From Levilactobacillus brevis (GTDB taxonomy: Bacteria; Bacillota; Bacilli; Lactobacillales; Lactobacillaceae), in NCBI GenBank assembly GCA_021383565.1, contig CP079699.1, positions 744,001 to 808,000 on the forward strand: DNA of 64,000 nucleotides, in the 5' to 3' direction. Within the stretch, counting starts at the first letter, position 1. Every line of letters starts with the position of its first letter. Shown here in pieces: positions 18,059-26,681 of this stretch. The notes under the pieces are model-generated. The model saw only the letters and a list, made by a program, of their open reading frames with translations, searched no databases and was not told where the DNA came from. Position numbers and translations under genes: made by a program.

Positions 18059-19366
18059 ATTATTCAGCAGAGATTAGTCGTCATTTCGTTAGATGCAATG
18101 GGTAGTCGTGACCTGGATGAACACTTAGAAGAGCTGCCGAACTTGCGGCGGTTAGTGGTCACGGGGACCCGAGTGCGTCGCGTACGGGGCATTTATCCCA
18201 CGCTCACGTACCCATCCCACACCACGATCATCACCGGACAGTATCCGGCGGTTCATGGGATTGTCAACAACACGAAGTTACAACCACAGCGCCAGTCACC
18301 CGATTGGTATTGGTACCAGCGCGACGTTAAGGTGCCAACGCTCTATGATTTGGTGCGGCAACAACACCAGAAGACAGCGGCGTTCCTGTGGCCCGTCACG
18401 GCTGGGAGTAAGATTACCTATAATTTAGCGGAGATCTTTCCCAATCGGATCTGGACCAATCAAGTATTGGTCTCATTAAAGGCTAGCAGTCCGGCCTTTC
18501 TCTTACGGATGAATCAAAAGTATGGGCATCTGCGGCGCGGCATTCAACAGCCAGAGCTCGATGACTTCATTACGGCCTGCGCGGTAGACACCATTGTCCA
18601 CAAGAAGCCGACGCTGACGCTGATTCATCTGGTCGACATGGACAGCATGCGGCACCGTTACGGGGTTCGGTCCCCGGAGGCCATGGCGGCCCTGAAGCGC
18701 CTAGACGCGCGGGTCGGTAAGCTCATTGACGCGACCATTGCGGCCGGTACCTTTGCGGCGACCAACTTTGCCGTTTTGGGCGACCACTATCAGATTAACG
18801 TGGACCACATGATTCATTTGAACCAGGCCTTTGCTAAACGTGGCTGGTTAACGGCCACGGAACAGGGCACGGTCAAACACGACTGGCACGTCTGGGCCAA
18901 GTCTTGCGACGGCAGTACCTACGTTTATACGCGTAATTTTGCGGATACCAAGAACTTGGAACGCTTGTTGACGGAGACACCGGGCGTGGCCAAGGTCATC
19001 TCGGGTGCGGCTGCGGCCAAGCGCGGCGCCGATCCGCACTGTCAATTCATGGTCGAGGCCCAGGCCGGGTATTACTTTACCGACGAGACCCAGCGTCCAG
19101 CTGTCGTTGAAGCGGTCGATCCCAACAGTCTGGGGCAACCGGACCGCTATCACGGGGTCCACGGCTACGATCCAGACAAGCCCGATTACTTTACCACGCT
19201 GGTGCTGAATGGTCCGGCCATTAAGCCCAACGAAACGATTGCCGAGGCGCGACTGATTGATGAGGCGCCGACCTTTGCCAAGTTATTGAATGTTCAGTTT
19301 CCAGAGGCTCTTCCTGGACATGCCCTGACGGCAGCGTTTAAGGAGGGTTATGATGAAGCTAAATAA
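18059..19366 (+). CDS. Alkaline-phosphatase superfamily phosphodiesterase, ATT start
   Basis: Nucleotide pyrophosphatase/phosphodiesterase-type protein of about 435 residues. LVVISLDAMG carries the metal-binding Asp, YPTLTYPSHTTIITGQYPAVHGI carries the nucleophile Thr region, and LIHLVDMDSMRHRYG, VLGDHYQ and YHGVHGYDPD carry later metal ligands. The first ATG (18098) falls after the essential Asp. The only start codons between the AAGGAG site (18047-18052) and that Asp are ATT at 18059 or 18062, so I place the start there. It overlaps the MFS gene by 17 bp. Confidence 0.8.
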   Translation: MIQQRLVVISLDAMGSRDLDEHLEELPNLRRLVVTGTRVRRVRGIYPTLTYPSHTTIITGQYPAVHGIVNNTKLQPQRQSPDWYWYQRDVKVPTLYDLVRQQHQKTAAFLWPVTAGSKITYNLAEIFPNRIWTNQVLVSLKASSPAFLLRMNQKYGHLRRGIQQPELDDFITACAVDTIVHKKPTLTLIHLVDMDSMRHRYGVRSPEAMAALKRLDARVGKLIDATIAAGTFAATNFAVLGDHYQINVDHMIHLNQAFAKRGWLTATEQGTVKHDWHVWAKSCDGSTYVYTRNFADTKNLERLLTETPGVAKVISGAAAAKRGADPHCQFMVEAQAGYYFTDETQRPAVVEAVDPNSLGQPDRYHGVHGYDPDKPDYFTTLVLNGPAIKPNETIAEARLIDEAPTFAKLLNVQFPEALPGHALTAAFKEGYDEAK

Positions 19367-20600
19367 GGAACAGTGGAGTTGGGTCTTCTATGATTGGGCC
19401 AATTCCGGTTACGGCATCATTGTCACCACGGCGGTGCTCCCCATTTACTTCAAGGGCGTGGCCCAGAGTAGTGGAGTCACGGCGGCCAACGCCACGGCCT
19501 ACTGGGGGTATGCCAATAGTTTTGGGACGTTACTCGTTGCGCTTCTGGCACCATTTCTCGGGGCACTGGCGGATTATCAGGGGTATAAGAAACGCCTGCT
19601 GACGGGGTTTGCCAGCCTGGGGATGGTCATGACGCTGGGGTTAGCGCTTCTGCCGTCCTCACAGTGGCAGTGGCTGCTATTTATTTATATTCTATCGATT
19701 CTCGGCTATTCAGGTGGGAACCTGTTCTATGATAGTTTTCTGACCGACGTCAGTGACGACCGGCAGATGGATCGGCTCTCGAGTGTCGGGTACGGCTTCG
19801 GCTACCTGGGGGGTGTGATTGCCTTTGTCCTCTTCATGGTCTTGCAATTCACGCACGGCTTTGGTCAGCTCTCCAGTCTGGGCGTCGCGCGGTGGGGCTT
19901 TGCCCTAGCCGCGGTCTGGTGGATCGTGTTCTACGTTCCCTTCCAGCGTAATGTTCATCAGCGCCACGCCTTGGACAAGACACAGGCCCCGCTACGGCAG
20001 AGCTGGCACCGGGTCTGGCAAACGATTCGCCATCTGCGGCAACACAAATACTTAGCTTGGTTTTTAATTGCCTACTTCTGTTACATTGACGGGGTCGACA
20101 CCATCTTTACCATGGCCACCTCGATCGGGTTGGACATTGGGATTAACAGTACCACATTGATTATGGTGCTACTGGTGGTTCAACTGGTGGCCTTTCCGTT
20201 CTCCATCTTCTACGGGTGGTTGGCGGGCAAGACTAGCACGCGAACGGGGATTCTAATCGCCATCGTGGTCTACCTGCTAATCTGTCTGGATGCCCTGAAC
20301 CTAAAGACGACCACCGATTTCTGGATTCTGGCCGTGCTGGTCGGGACCAGCCAAGGAGGGATTCAGGCGTTGTCTCGGTCCTACTTCGGGCGGTTAGTCC
20401 CCAAGGAACGGTCGAGTGAGTTCTTCGGTTTTTACAACATTTTAGGGAAATTTTCCGCCGTGCTCGGGCCAATTCTGGTCGGCGTGGTTACGCAAATGAC
20501 CGGACAATCGCGGATTGGCGCGGCTTCATTGTCGATTCTGTTTGTCATTGGGTTAATTATTTTCCTAACAATTCCCCGAGCAGCCGTGGACAAATCCTAG
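19350..20600 (+). CDS. MFS transporter, UMF1/Atg22-like family
   Basis: 416 residues, about 12 membrane helices. The N-terminal WVFYDWANSGYGIIVTTAVLPIYF is the hallmark of the UMF1 family, with the DYQGYKKRLL loop after helix 2. Substrates are unknown in bacteria. The gene starts inside the end of the phosphodiesterase gene (GGAGGGTTATG), so it is co-translated with it. Together they suggest hydrolysis of a phosphorylated compound and movement of a product. Confidence 0.85.
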   Translation: MMKLNKEQWSWVFYDWANSGYGIIVTTAVLPIYFKGVAQSSGVTAANATAYWGYANSFGTLLVALLAPFLGALADYQGYKKRLLTGFASLGMVMTLGLALLPSSQWQWLLFIYILSILGYSGGNLFYDSFLTDVSDDRQMDRLSSVGYGFGYLGGVIAFVLFMVLQFTHGFGQLSSLGVARWGFALAAVWWIVFYVPFQRNVHQRHALDKTQAPLRQSWHRVWQTIRHLRQHKYLAWFLIAYFCYIDGVDTIFTMATSIGLDIGINSTTLIMVLLVVQLVAFPFSIFYGWLAGKTSTRTGILIAIVVYLLICLDALNLKTTTDFWILAVLVGTSQGGIQALSRSYFGRLVPKERSSEFFGFYNILGKFSAVLGPILVGVVTQMTGQSRIGAASLSILFVIGLIIFLTIPRAAVDKS

Positions 20601-20789
20601 TCGTGTTGCGTGATTTATGGTATTCTAGTTTCTGAAACTTAATTTGTGTCTGGATGGCAGACGTTTTTTAGAAGTTAGAGGCGTTGTGCGCACGGACCAG
20701 TCTGGACGTGTGCGGGACGTGGTGGGGATGCTCGCCACTAGCCTCAGTCACGCAGTAAATAAAAGATAATTAAAAGTGGGGGTATAAAC
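20601..20789. other. Intergenic region upstream of the DegV gene
   Basis: GTCTGGATGGCAGAC followed by GTTTTTT (about 20648-20668) looks like a short terminator for the MFS operon. CGCACG...CGTGTGCG near 20697-20725 is a second dyad. No gene was seen. Confidence 0.45.
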
Positions 20790-21656
20790 ATGAAGATTGC
20801 TGTGGTCACCGATAGTACCAGCTATTTGTCCGCAGAAGAGGTCGAGCGGTATCAAATTCACGTTGTACCAATTCCGGTGATCATTGATGGTCGCTCCTAT
20901 GATGAAGATGTTGATATTACCACGAGCGAATTTTACGAACGGTTACGCAACTCTAAGTCCTTTCCCAGCACGTCACAGCCACCCTTGGGCGAGATGATCA
21001 ATCTTTACGATCATTTGGCCGAAGAGGGCTATGACGCGGTGATTAGTATTCATCTGGCTAGCACGATCTCGGGTTTTGTCAACCAGCTAAAGGCGTTAGC
21101 GCCGACGATTGAAAACATCAAGGTGATTCCTTACGATTCGCAGATCACCGTTAAATTAATGGGGTATCTGGCCATTGAAGCGTCACGGATGGCGGCGAAG
21201 GGTGCCGATCCCGATGAGATTATTGCTCGGTTAGACGACTTGCGGTCGACGATTGGGGAGTATTTCGTGGTCGATGACTTACAAAACTTGGTACGGGGCG
21301 GTCGATTGTCCAACGCTTCCGGATTCATCGGCAGCGTCTTACGCATTAAGCCATTATTGACATTCGACGATGAGACCCATGAAATTGTGGCCTTTGAAAA
21401 GGTGCGGTCACGTAAGAAGGCGCTAGCCCGGGTGGAAGACCTCTTTGTTGAGGCCCAAGCCAAGGTGGACTATCCGCTACGTGCGCTGGTCATCGACGCC
21501 AACGATCCCGAGGGTGGTCAGACCTGGGCCAATAAGATTGCAACCCAGTATCCCGAGATTCCGGTGGAACGGTCCTACTTTGGGCCGGTTATCGGGACAC
21601 ACTTGGGAGAAAAGGCCTTGGCTTTGGCCTGGCTAAAAGATTTTGATCGCGCGTAA
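20790..21656 (+). CDS. DegV family fatty-acid-binding protein
   Basis: 288 residues beginning MKIAVVTDSTSYL, the DegV signature. Further conserved blocks are FPSTSQPPLGEM, ISIHLASTISGF, DSQ and VDDLQNLVRGGRLS. Related FakB proteins bind a fatty acid and present it to the kinase FakA, so incorporation of exogenous fatty acids is the probable role. FakA is not in the window. GTGGGGG precedes the ATG. Confidence 0.92.
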   Translation: MKIAVVTDSTSYLSAEEVERYQIHVVPIPVIIDGRSYDEDVDITTSEFYERLRNSKSFPSTSQPPLGEMINLYDHLAEEGYDAVISIHLASTISGFVNQLKALAPTIENIKVIPYDSQITVKLMGYLAIEASRMAAKGADPDEIIARLDDLRSTIGEYFVVDDLQNLVRGGRLSNASGFIGSVLRIKPLLTFDDETHEIVAFEKVRSRKKALARVEDLFVEAQAKVDYPLRALVIDANDPEGGQTWANKIATQYPEIPVERSYFGPVIGTHLGEKALALAWLKDFDRA

Positions 21657-21710
21657 CGCGTGCATCTCCAATCGGGTTATGGTAAGCTAGTTGCTGTAAT
21701 TAAAATTTAC

Positions 21711-21821
21711 GGAGTAGGAAATAAAGCGTCAAGTGCCAGTGGAACGCAATGTGAACGCCGGACGAAGGGCAATTGGCCCGCGATTTTATTTCCGCATTGG
21801 CCGCAGCGATGTGGCAACTCC
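21711..21821 (+). ncRNA. THF (folate) riboswitch
   Basis: The segment follows the THF riboswitch pattern. P1 is GGAGT at 21711 with ACTCC ending at 21821. GCGTCAAGTG follows a short helix, then CGAAGGGC and GCGATTTTATTTCCGCATTGG as the conserved 3' core. It lies directly before folT, with the folT ribosome site TTAGGAG only 2 bp beyond P1, so ligand binding probably masks translation initiation. This is the class's usual gene association. Confidence 0.85.
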
Positions 21822-21829
21822 CTTAGGAG

Positions 21830-22372
21830 ATGTCTGAATTGAAGATGACGGTAGATTCTCGGCTGCCTAAGCTGAGTACGTTGAGTTTGGTCACCATGGG
21901 CCTGTTGATGGCGTTACAATTGGTGATCAAGAGTTTTTCGGTGGGACCAGCCTTCCTGAAGTTTAGCTTCACGTTCCTGGTCGCCGCGTTGATTGCCCGG
22001 TTGTTTGGTCCCTGGTGGGGGATGATGACGGCCGCGGTCGTTGACGTGATTGGGACTCTGATGTCGGGTGGTCCGTTCTTTCTGGGATTCACGTTGTCGG
22101 CGGTACTCGGCTCACTGATTTACGCCTTGTTCCTGTATCGGCAGCCGGCGAGTTGGTCGCGGTTGATCATCGCTCAGGTGATCATCTCAGTGGTGGTTAA
22201 CGCGCTGCTGAACACGTTGTGGGTGGCGATCATGTACAAGACCCCATTCTGGGGATTGTTGCCGATACGGCTCTTAAAACAGGGAATTATGACCCCGATT
22301 CAGGTGGTCTTACTCTATCTGCTCTTCAAGAGTCACGTTGTTGCCCTGATTCAGCAACGGTTAAAACTTTAA
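21830..22372 (+). CDS. folT: Folate ECF transporter S component
   Basis: 180 residues, six hydrophobic helices. The sequence LKFSFTFLVAALIARLFGPWWGMMTAAVVDVIGTLMSGGPFFLGFTLSAVLGSLIYALFLY matches the folate/pantothenate-type S components that bind the vitamin and dock on the shared EcfAA'T module (not in the window). The riboswitch upstream strongly supports folate. Translation starts at ATG 21830. Confidence 0.92.
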   Translation: MSELKMTVDSRLPKLSTLSLVTMGLLMALQLVIKSFSVGPAFLKFSFTFLVAALIARLFGPWWGMMTAAVVDVIGTLMSGGPFFLGFTLSAVLGSLIYALFLYRQPASWSRLIIAQVIISVVVNALLNTLWVAIMYKTPFWGLLPIRLLKQGIMTPIQVVLLYLLFKSHVVALIQQRLKL

Positions 22373-22381
22373 ATTAAAAGC

Positions 22382-22420
22382 AAGCACCATTTCGGCGGTA
22401 GCGTCGGGGTGGTGCTTTTC
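22382..22420 (+). terminator. Terminator after folT
   Basis: AAGCACCA...TGGTGCTTTT with an inner CGGCG/CGTCG extension and a T run. Confidence 0.85.
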
Positions 22421-22654
22421 CTTGGGGTCAATTAGGCGAGATTAAATAAATTACTTTAACTTGTGACATTCACCAAACACCCTCGACCGCCACAACGACC
22501 AACCAACAACTTAAACATCAACTCGTCACTAGGGAGAGTTTGTTTACTACCTGAACCCTTAACTTTTTCTATTGAATCGGGGATTTTGCTTGTGTCCCGT
22601 TGAAATTTCAGTTATAACAAGAATTGACGAGGTGCCATTTCGGGGAGGATTTCT

Positions 22655-23092
22655 ATGAAACAGCTACTACAGCTTTATGATAAATACAAGAGTGTCATTG
22701 CCTACCTGTTCTTCGGGGGATTGACGACGTTAGTTAACCTGGTCGTGTTCTTTGTGACCGCTAGCATGTGGCACTGGAACTACCAAATTGGGACGGCCGT
22801 GGCGTGGTTCGTGTCGGTGCTGTTCGCCTATCTGACCAACCGGGTGTGGGTCTTCCATTCCCATTTCACGACGTTTGGCGCTCTGGGCCGCGAGATTGTG
22901 ACGTTCTTCTCGGTACGGGCCGTCACATTGATTATGGATGAAGGCATCATGTGGATTGGGGTCTCGTTATTATCGCAAAACGAGATGTTGACCAAATTGG
23001 TTGACCAGGTTGTCGTGGTTCTGGCCAATTACTTCTTCAGTAAATGGTTCGTCTTTCGCAAGACTAAAGCCGCTTCGTCAATGAATGACTAA
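22655..23092 (+). CDS. GtrA family membrane protein
   Basis: 145 residues with four transmembrane helices. The opening KYKSVIAYLFFGGLTTLVNLVVFF and YLTNRVWVFHS are characteristic of GtrA/DPMS flippase-like proteins involved in transferring lipid-linked sugars for cell-surface glycosylation. GGGGAGGATTTCTATG gives a clear start. Its own terminator seems to have been displaced: the hairpin at 29987-30023 would lie right behind it if the segment 23141-29984 were removed. Confidence 0.88.
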   Translation: MKQLLQLYDKYKSVIAYLFFGGLTTLVNLVVFFVTASMWHWNYQIGTAVAWFVSVLFAYLTNRVWVFHSHFTTFGALGREIVTFFSVRAVTLIMDEGIMWIGVSLLSQNEMLTKLVDQVVVVLANYFFSKWFVFRKTKAASSMND

Positions 23093-23140
23093 AGCTTAAT
23101 TGGAATTGTTCGCAGTTCTTGAAAATGATGAAATAAAAAT

Positions 23141-24569
23141 GGCTCTTTGTCAACCGGTGTTGATGGGGAGAATTTGAGAGGTTCAATTCACTTACGAATT
23201 GGGCCTCTTTTTTGGACCCGGATATTAAATTCAATCTGTATTCTATAGTGGAAGTTGGTCCAGTTGCGGTAGCCGTAAGCGGTGCGTTTGATCTGTTTAA
23301 TTTTACGGTTCACACCCTCAATTGGACCGTTGGAGAGTGAACAGGTTGTCATGTTCTTGATGAATTGCTTTTTATGAATAAAGGTTTTGATGGTTGTTAG
23401 AAGTTGAGGACTAACGTTCTAGACTTCTCCTAAGGCCTTAATAAAAGCTGTATAGTCACGGTTACGAATAGCTTCTACGAGGCCATGGGCTGAGAAGTAA
23501 GTACGTGTGAGAACTTCACTTAGGCTTAGACCTTTCGAAACAAGTTGTTCTTGTGTGTAATGGTCTTTGAGGTGCGAAAACCACTGGGTTTTACTCTTCT
23601 CAAGGTCCTCGCTCATCAGATATAGCCGCCAGTAATACTTGAAAATACGGTACTCAGGGGTATCTTTGGGGAAGCGTTTCATCACCTGTACGCGAGTCTG
23701 GTTCAATGACCTTAAAGTCATCTGAACCAAGTGAAAATTATCGGCGATGATGATAGCGTTTGGGAAGATGGCATGAATGATTGATTGGTATTGAGAGTTG
23801 AAGTCCATGACGATTTGGGTGACCATTTCCCGGTTCTTCAAGTCATAGTGATTCAAGAAAAATTCTTTGATTTCTTTGTTCTTTCGTCCTGGTAAAATAG
23901 CGACGAGATCATGTTTTTGAGCGTCAATGGCGATAAAGCTCATTTGATTACCTGTAGATCGAAATTCATCAATGCATAGGGAGACTGGTAGACCATTGTA
24001 GGCAGGTTGAGTCTGCTTACCCAATGCAGCTAACTGGCGGCTTACAGTGTTGGTTGAGACGTTATATTGCGAGGCAATGCTAGCCATTGTCCGATCTTCG
24101 GTTAGACTTCTGGTAATGCCATGTAGGACGTTCCGCGAAATCTGATGTTGGCCTTCTACGACGGTGGTTTGTGCCATCTGAGTATGACCGCAGTGTTTAC
24201 AGAGAAAGCGTTGTTTCCGTAAGATTAATAGGGCCGTCCGTTCGCTAATATTGGGAATCCTAATATTGACGGTCTTAAAGCCATTCTTAACGACTTCATG
24301 TTTGCCACATCGTGGGCAAACGCTAAGGGTGTATGAAAGGTCCGCGTAAATGCGCAGAGCATCGCGTGACTCATCTAGGACCCTAAAGTTCTTAACATTT
24401 TGGTCTTTAATTTGTAGAAGATTTCTTGTAAACTGTTCTTGGGACATGTTGTCATTCTCACTTTCAATTGGTTTTAGTCGACTATTTTGCTGTGGGGCAG
24501 TGTGTCCCTTTTATTATACAAAAAATGATGTCGACAGATTTCTCTATCAACACCAAATATCATAGAACC
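23141..24569 (-). mobile_element. ISL3 family element, copy 1 (inactive)
   Basis: Imperfect terminal inverted repeats: GGCTCTTTGTCAACCGGTGT at the left, and GGTTCTATGATATTTGGTGT as the reverse complement of the right end. The single transposase gene runs on the - strand and is broken by one stop codon. Flanking octamers differ (ATAAAAAT left, GCTGGCGA right). Confidence 0.85.
23191..24447 (-). pseudogene. ISL3 transposase with one in-frame TAG
   Basis: The first part (342 codons, starting MSQEQFTRNLLQIKD) has the ISL3 zinc-finger (CPRCGKHEVV...CKHCG), an HTH and the DDE-domain block DEFRSTGNQMSFIAID, with VMDFNSQYQSIIHAIFPNAIIIADNFHLVQ. It stops at TAG after ALGEV (23419-23421). The same frame continues NVSPQLLTTIKTF through SNGPIEGVNRKIKQIKRTAYGYRNW to the normal C-terminus near 23191. 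A CAG-to-TAG change is the simplest cause. Confidence 0.85.
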
Positions 24570-24743
24570 GCTGGCGATGATGATCAAGAAGCAGTGATCC
24601 TCAAACAAATTATCGACACCTACGTGACAAGAAACAGTGATTTATGGCGAGTCGCCGAATGGCTTAATACGGATTACAGCACAAGCAAATTTAAGCAAAT
24701 CGAGATGACACTACGAAATCAAATACTCGATCAGACCAAGTAA
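24570..24743 (+). pseudogene. C-terminal fragment of an unknown gene cut by IS copy 1
   Basis: The frame is open from the IS boundary and ends at 24743. It encodes DDDQEAVILKQIIDTYVTRNSDLWRVAEWLNTDYSTSKFKQIEMTLRNQILDQTK, a helical, charged, plausible C-terminus. Any ATG upstream lies inside the IS end and is probably accidental. A terminator follows, supporting a genuine former gene. The family is not recognised. Confidence 0.5.
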
Positions 24744-24749
24744 CGCAAA

Positions 24750-24793
24750 TATGCCTAACTCAACCTCACTGTTGAATTAGGCATATTTTTGTA
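24750..24793 (+). terminator. Terminator after the truncated gene
   Basis: ATATGCCTAA-TCAA / TTGA-TTAGGCATAT followed by TTTTTG. The A-rich left side may also serve the - strand tautomerase gene. Confidence 0.85.
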
Positions 24794-24809
24794 CAAACCA
24801 TGCTTCTAT

Positions 24810-25211
24810 CTAGTCAGCGTCACCCGTCACGTAACGATACTCTTGTGTCTTCCCGCCATAACCCCAACTCTCGGAAGCGACATCTTGTAATACAACATAG
24901 CTGGTCGTCGCGACTTTAGGGAACAGCTTAACCATTTCTTCAAATGTTGCTTTCACGAATGCGGCCTTATCATCTCTGGAGTTAGTTGCTTCCGTAATCT
25001 TGATCTCGACAAAGAAGCTCGTTTCGCCAATCTCACATAGTGCGTGACCACCGATAAACCAATCTTCGGGCTTTGTAAAATGAACATCGACTGCTGCGGC
25101 GCTGGCATTCTTGCCAAGCTTCTCAACGGCTAGCTTCGTTAACATCGTAGCCACCTGCTGTGAAGTGACGTCTTGCGTAGCACTGGCGATTCGAACGCGT
25201 AAATATGGCAT
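24810..25211 (-). CDS. Tautomerase (4-OT/MIF superfamily) protein
   Basis: 133 residues beginning MPYLRVRIA. After Met removal Pro1 would be the catalytic base, as in the superfamily. TTSYVVLQDVASESWGYGGKTQEYR is the typical C-terminal block of longer tautomerase-family proteins. The substrate is unknown. It is divergent from a LysR regulator gene with dyads in the 119-bp gap, a common arrangement that suggests LysR control. Confidence 0.8.
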   Translation of the reverse strand: MPYLRVRIASATQDVTSQQVATMLTKLAVEKLGKNASAAAVDVHFTKPEDWFIGGHALCEIGETSFFVEIKITEATNSRDDKAAFVKATFEEMVKLFPKVATTSYVVLQDVASESWGYGGKTQEYRYVTGDAD

Positions 25212-25282
25212 CTGACAATTCCTCCTGTCTAACTTAGTTGCTTACGGGGTTAGTATATCGAGAATCTCACGTAGCGCCTATT

Positions 25283-25305
25283 ATCAGATTGTGATATGGT
25301 AATCA
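25283..25305. promoter_or_regulatory. Overlapping dyads between tautomerase and LysR genes
   Basis: ATCAGATTGTGAT (25283-25295) and TGATATGGTAATCA (25292-25305) overlap in the divergent promoter region. They fit the spacing of LysR-type boxes. Confidence 0.4.
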
Positions 25306-25330
25306 TAAAAAGTGATAGGTGGCTATGTCC

Positions 25331-26074
25331 ATGCAACTACAAGACTTAGAGATCTACGTGAACCTCTACCAACAACGCTCAATCAACGGCGTCGCACGAC
25401 TGATGGGTTTTGCCCAATCAAACATCACCGCGAGGCTCAAAGCTATCGAGAAAGAATTTGGTGTCGCGTTGTTTACACGCAGTTATCAAGGACTCACACC
25501 GACGAATAGCGGTGCGCTGTTCTATGATTATGCCCAGTCAGTCTTGAATGCGACTGACGCGGTTAGAACGCGCATGATTGCAACCAAGGTACAGAAGCAG
25601 CACATCATCATGTCCGAGCTACTCTTTCCGCTGTTGACAGCCCAACAGGAGCGTTATTCGCTGACCGATAATACCTTCGAGCTTCTAAGCTCCACAGACA
25701 TGCTTGAAATCTCGGATACGAGGGCGAACCTAGTTGTCACCTATGCCAACTTTAAAAATCCGGCGTATCAGGAAATTGCCCGGAACTACTTGAACGCAGC
25801 CTTCCTGATCGACGCAAACAATGACAGCCGAACGCTGCCACTGCTGGTAAATAGTGACCATCATTGTCCATTCCGAATGAGAACGCTGCGGTACGCTCAC
25901 CACGATCTGGCTAGGGTCGAAGAAATCAATTCTTGGGACAGTATCATTAGCCTGGTAAAAAACGGGAAAGGTGTTGCCCTTTTACCTGAATATCTGATTG
26001 AAAGCGAAGGACTGAAACACGCTGACCACCAGCGGCGATTCCGAGTTCCCTATGCAACCTATCGACTGATATAA
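25331..26074 (+). CDS. LysR family transcriptional regulator
   Basis: 247 residues. The N-terminal HTH reads MQLQDLEIYVNLYQQRSINGVARLMGFAQSNITARLKAIEKEFGVALFTRSYQGLTPTNSG, typical LysR. The effector domain is shorter than usual (family about 290-300) and ends soon after GVALLPEYLIE. AGGTGG lies 8 bp before the ATG at 25331; ATG 25325 and GTG 25319 are in frame but too close to it. It is probably the regulator of the divergent tautomerase gene. Confidence 0.82.
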   Translation: MQLQDLEIYVNLYQQRSINGVARLMGFAQSNITARLKAIEKEFGVALFTRSYQGLTPTNSGALFYDYAQSVLNATDAVRTRMIATKVQKQHIIMSELLFPLLTAQQERYSLTDNTFELLSSTDMLEISDTRANLVVTYANFKNPAYQEIARNYLNAAFLIDANNDSRTLPLLVNSDHHCPFRMRTLRYAHHDLARVEEINSWDSIISLVKNGKGVALLPEYLIESEGLKHADHQRRFRVPYATYRLI

Positions 26075-26385
26075 GCTAGATTTACCTAATCGTCTTACGA
26101 CGTACTTGCCTCATCGGGGTGGCCCGCCGGGTTCGTCATCAGCGGCAGAATAGTAATCACGGAAATATAGCGTACAGTATCAAATGGCAGACACAACGTC
26201 CATTGCGATAGTGCGTTGCTTTTAACCGGATTTATCTACCGGCACAGTGACAGTCATGCTACCTTGTGCCACCGAAATTAGCTGAAATGATGGATTAACC
26301 GGGAATCCACATTATATTTCCGGTTGCTACAAGCCGCGTCGTATCAAGGATCTACCCGGTGTTCGGACATGATTTTTTTACTTTA
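26075..26385. other. Intergenic region with no supported gene
   Basis: The + strand is empty. On the - strand a 46-codon open stretch ends near 26095 (including LPFDTVRYISVITILPLMTNPAGHPDEAS). It has no start and could be a gene remnant or chance. Confidence 0.4.
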
Positions 26386-26574
26386 CTACCCCCCTGTTAG
26401 ATACTGGGGGTATTTGGCGGCCGGCTGACGCCGGCCGCCGTTTGCTCGCGCTTGCGCCTTTCGTGCTGCACGGCGCGCGCGGCAAACGCGGGGACACAAA
26501 TAGCGATTGCCGTGGCTGTCGGTAATCGCTTGGTTAGTTTTCTTGGATGATTTGCTGGCACAGAGCTGGCACAC
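26386..26574 (-). CDS. Small Cys-rich, Arg-rich protein (possible zinc ribbon)
   Basis: 62 residues: MCQLCASKSSKKTNQAITDSHGNRYLCPRVCRARRAARKAQARANGG and a Pro/Arg tail. CxxC (2-5) and CxxxC (27-31) could bind zinc, followed by a very basic helix suited to RNA or DNA. The start would be GTG at 26574 with a poorly placed GGAG, so the true start is uncertain. A perfect 10-bp GC-only hairpin (26416-26439) lies in its 3' part. No family is recognised; it may not be expressed. Confidence 0.4.
   Translation of the reverse strand: MCQLCASKSSKKTNQAITDSHGNRYLCPRVCRARRAARKAQARANGGRRQPAAKYPQYLTGG
26416..26439. repeat. Perfect GC-only inverted repeat
   Basis: GGCGGCCGGC - TGAC - GCCGGCCGCC: ten consecutive G/C pairs with a 4-nt loop and no T tract. 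It is unlike its surroundings. Confidence 0.7.
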
Positions 26575-26664
26575 TCCATAGCAAATTCAGTGTTTTTAGG
26601 TCTTCTCTGTTGGTACAATAATACCGTTAAATCGCAATTCTTGTGTCAATCACAGGATAGGGTT

Positions 26665-26680
26665 GTTTTCACGTGAAACA
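26665..26680. other. parS-like palindrome
   Basis: GTTTTCACGTGAAACA matches the ParB-binding consensus TGTTTCACGTGAAACA at 14 of 16 positions and contains the perfect palindrome TTTCACGTGAAA. It lies just beyond the thioesterase stop. No parAB genes are in the window. Confidence 0.3.
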
Positions 26681-26681
26681 A

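Noticed and set aside
26095-26235. Minus-strand open stretch encoding LPFDTVRYISVITILPLMTN
   Set aside because: Only 46 codons with no start and stops in all frames upstream; no family recognised.
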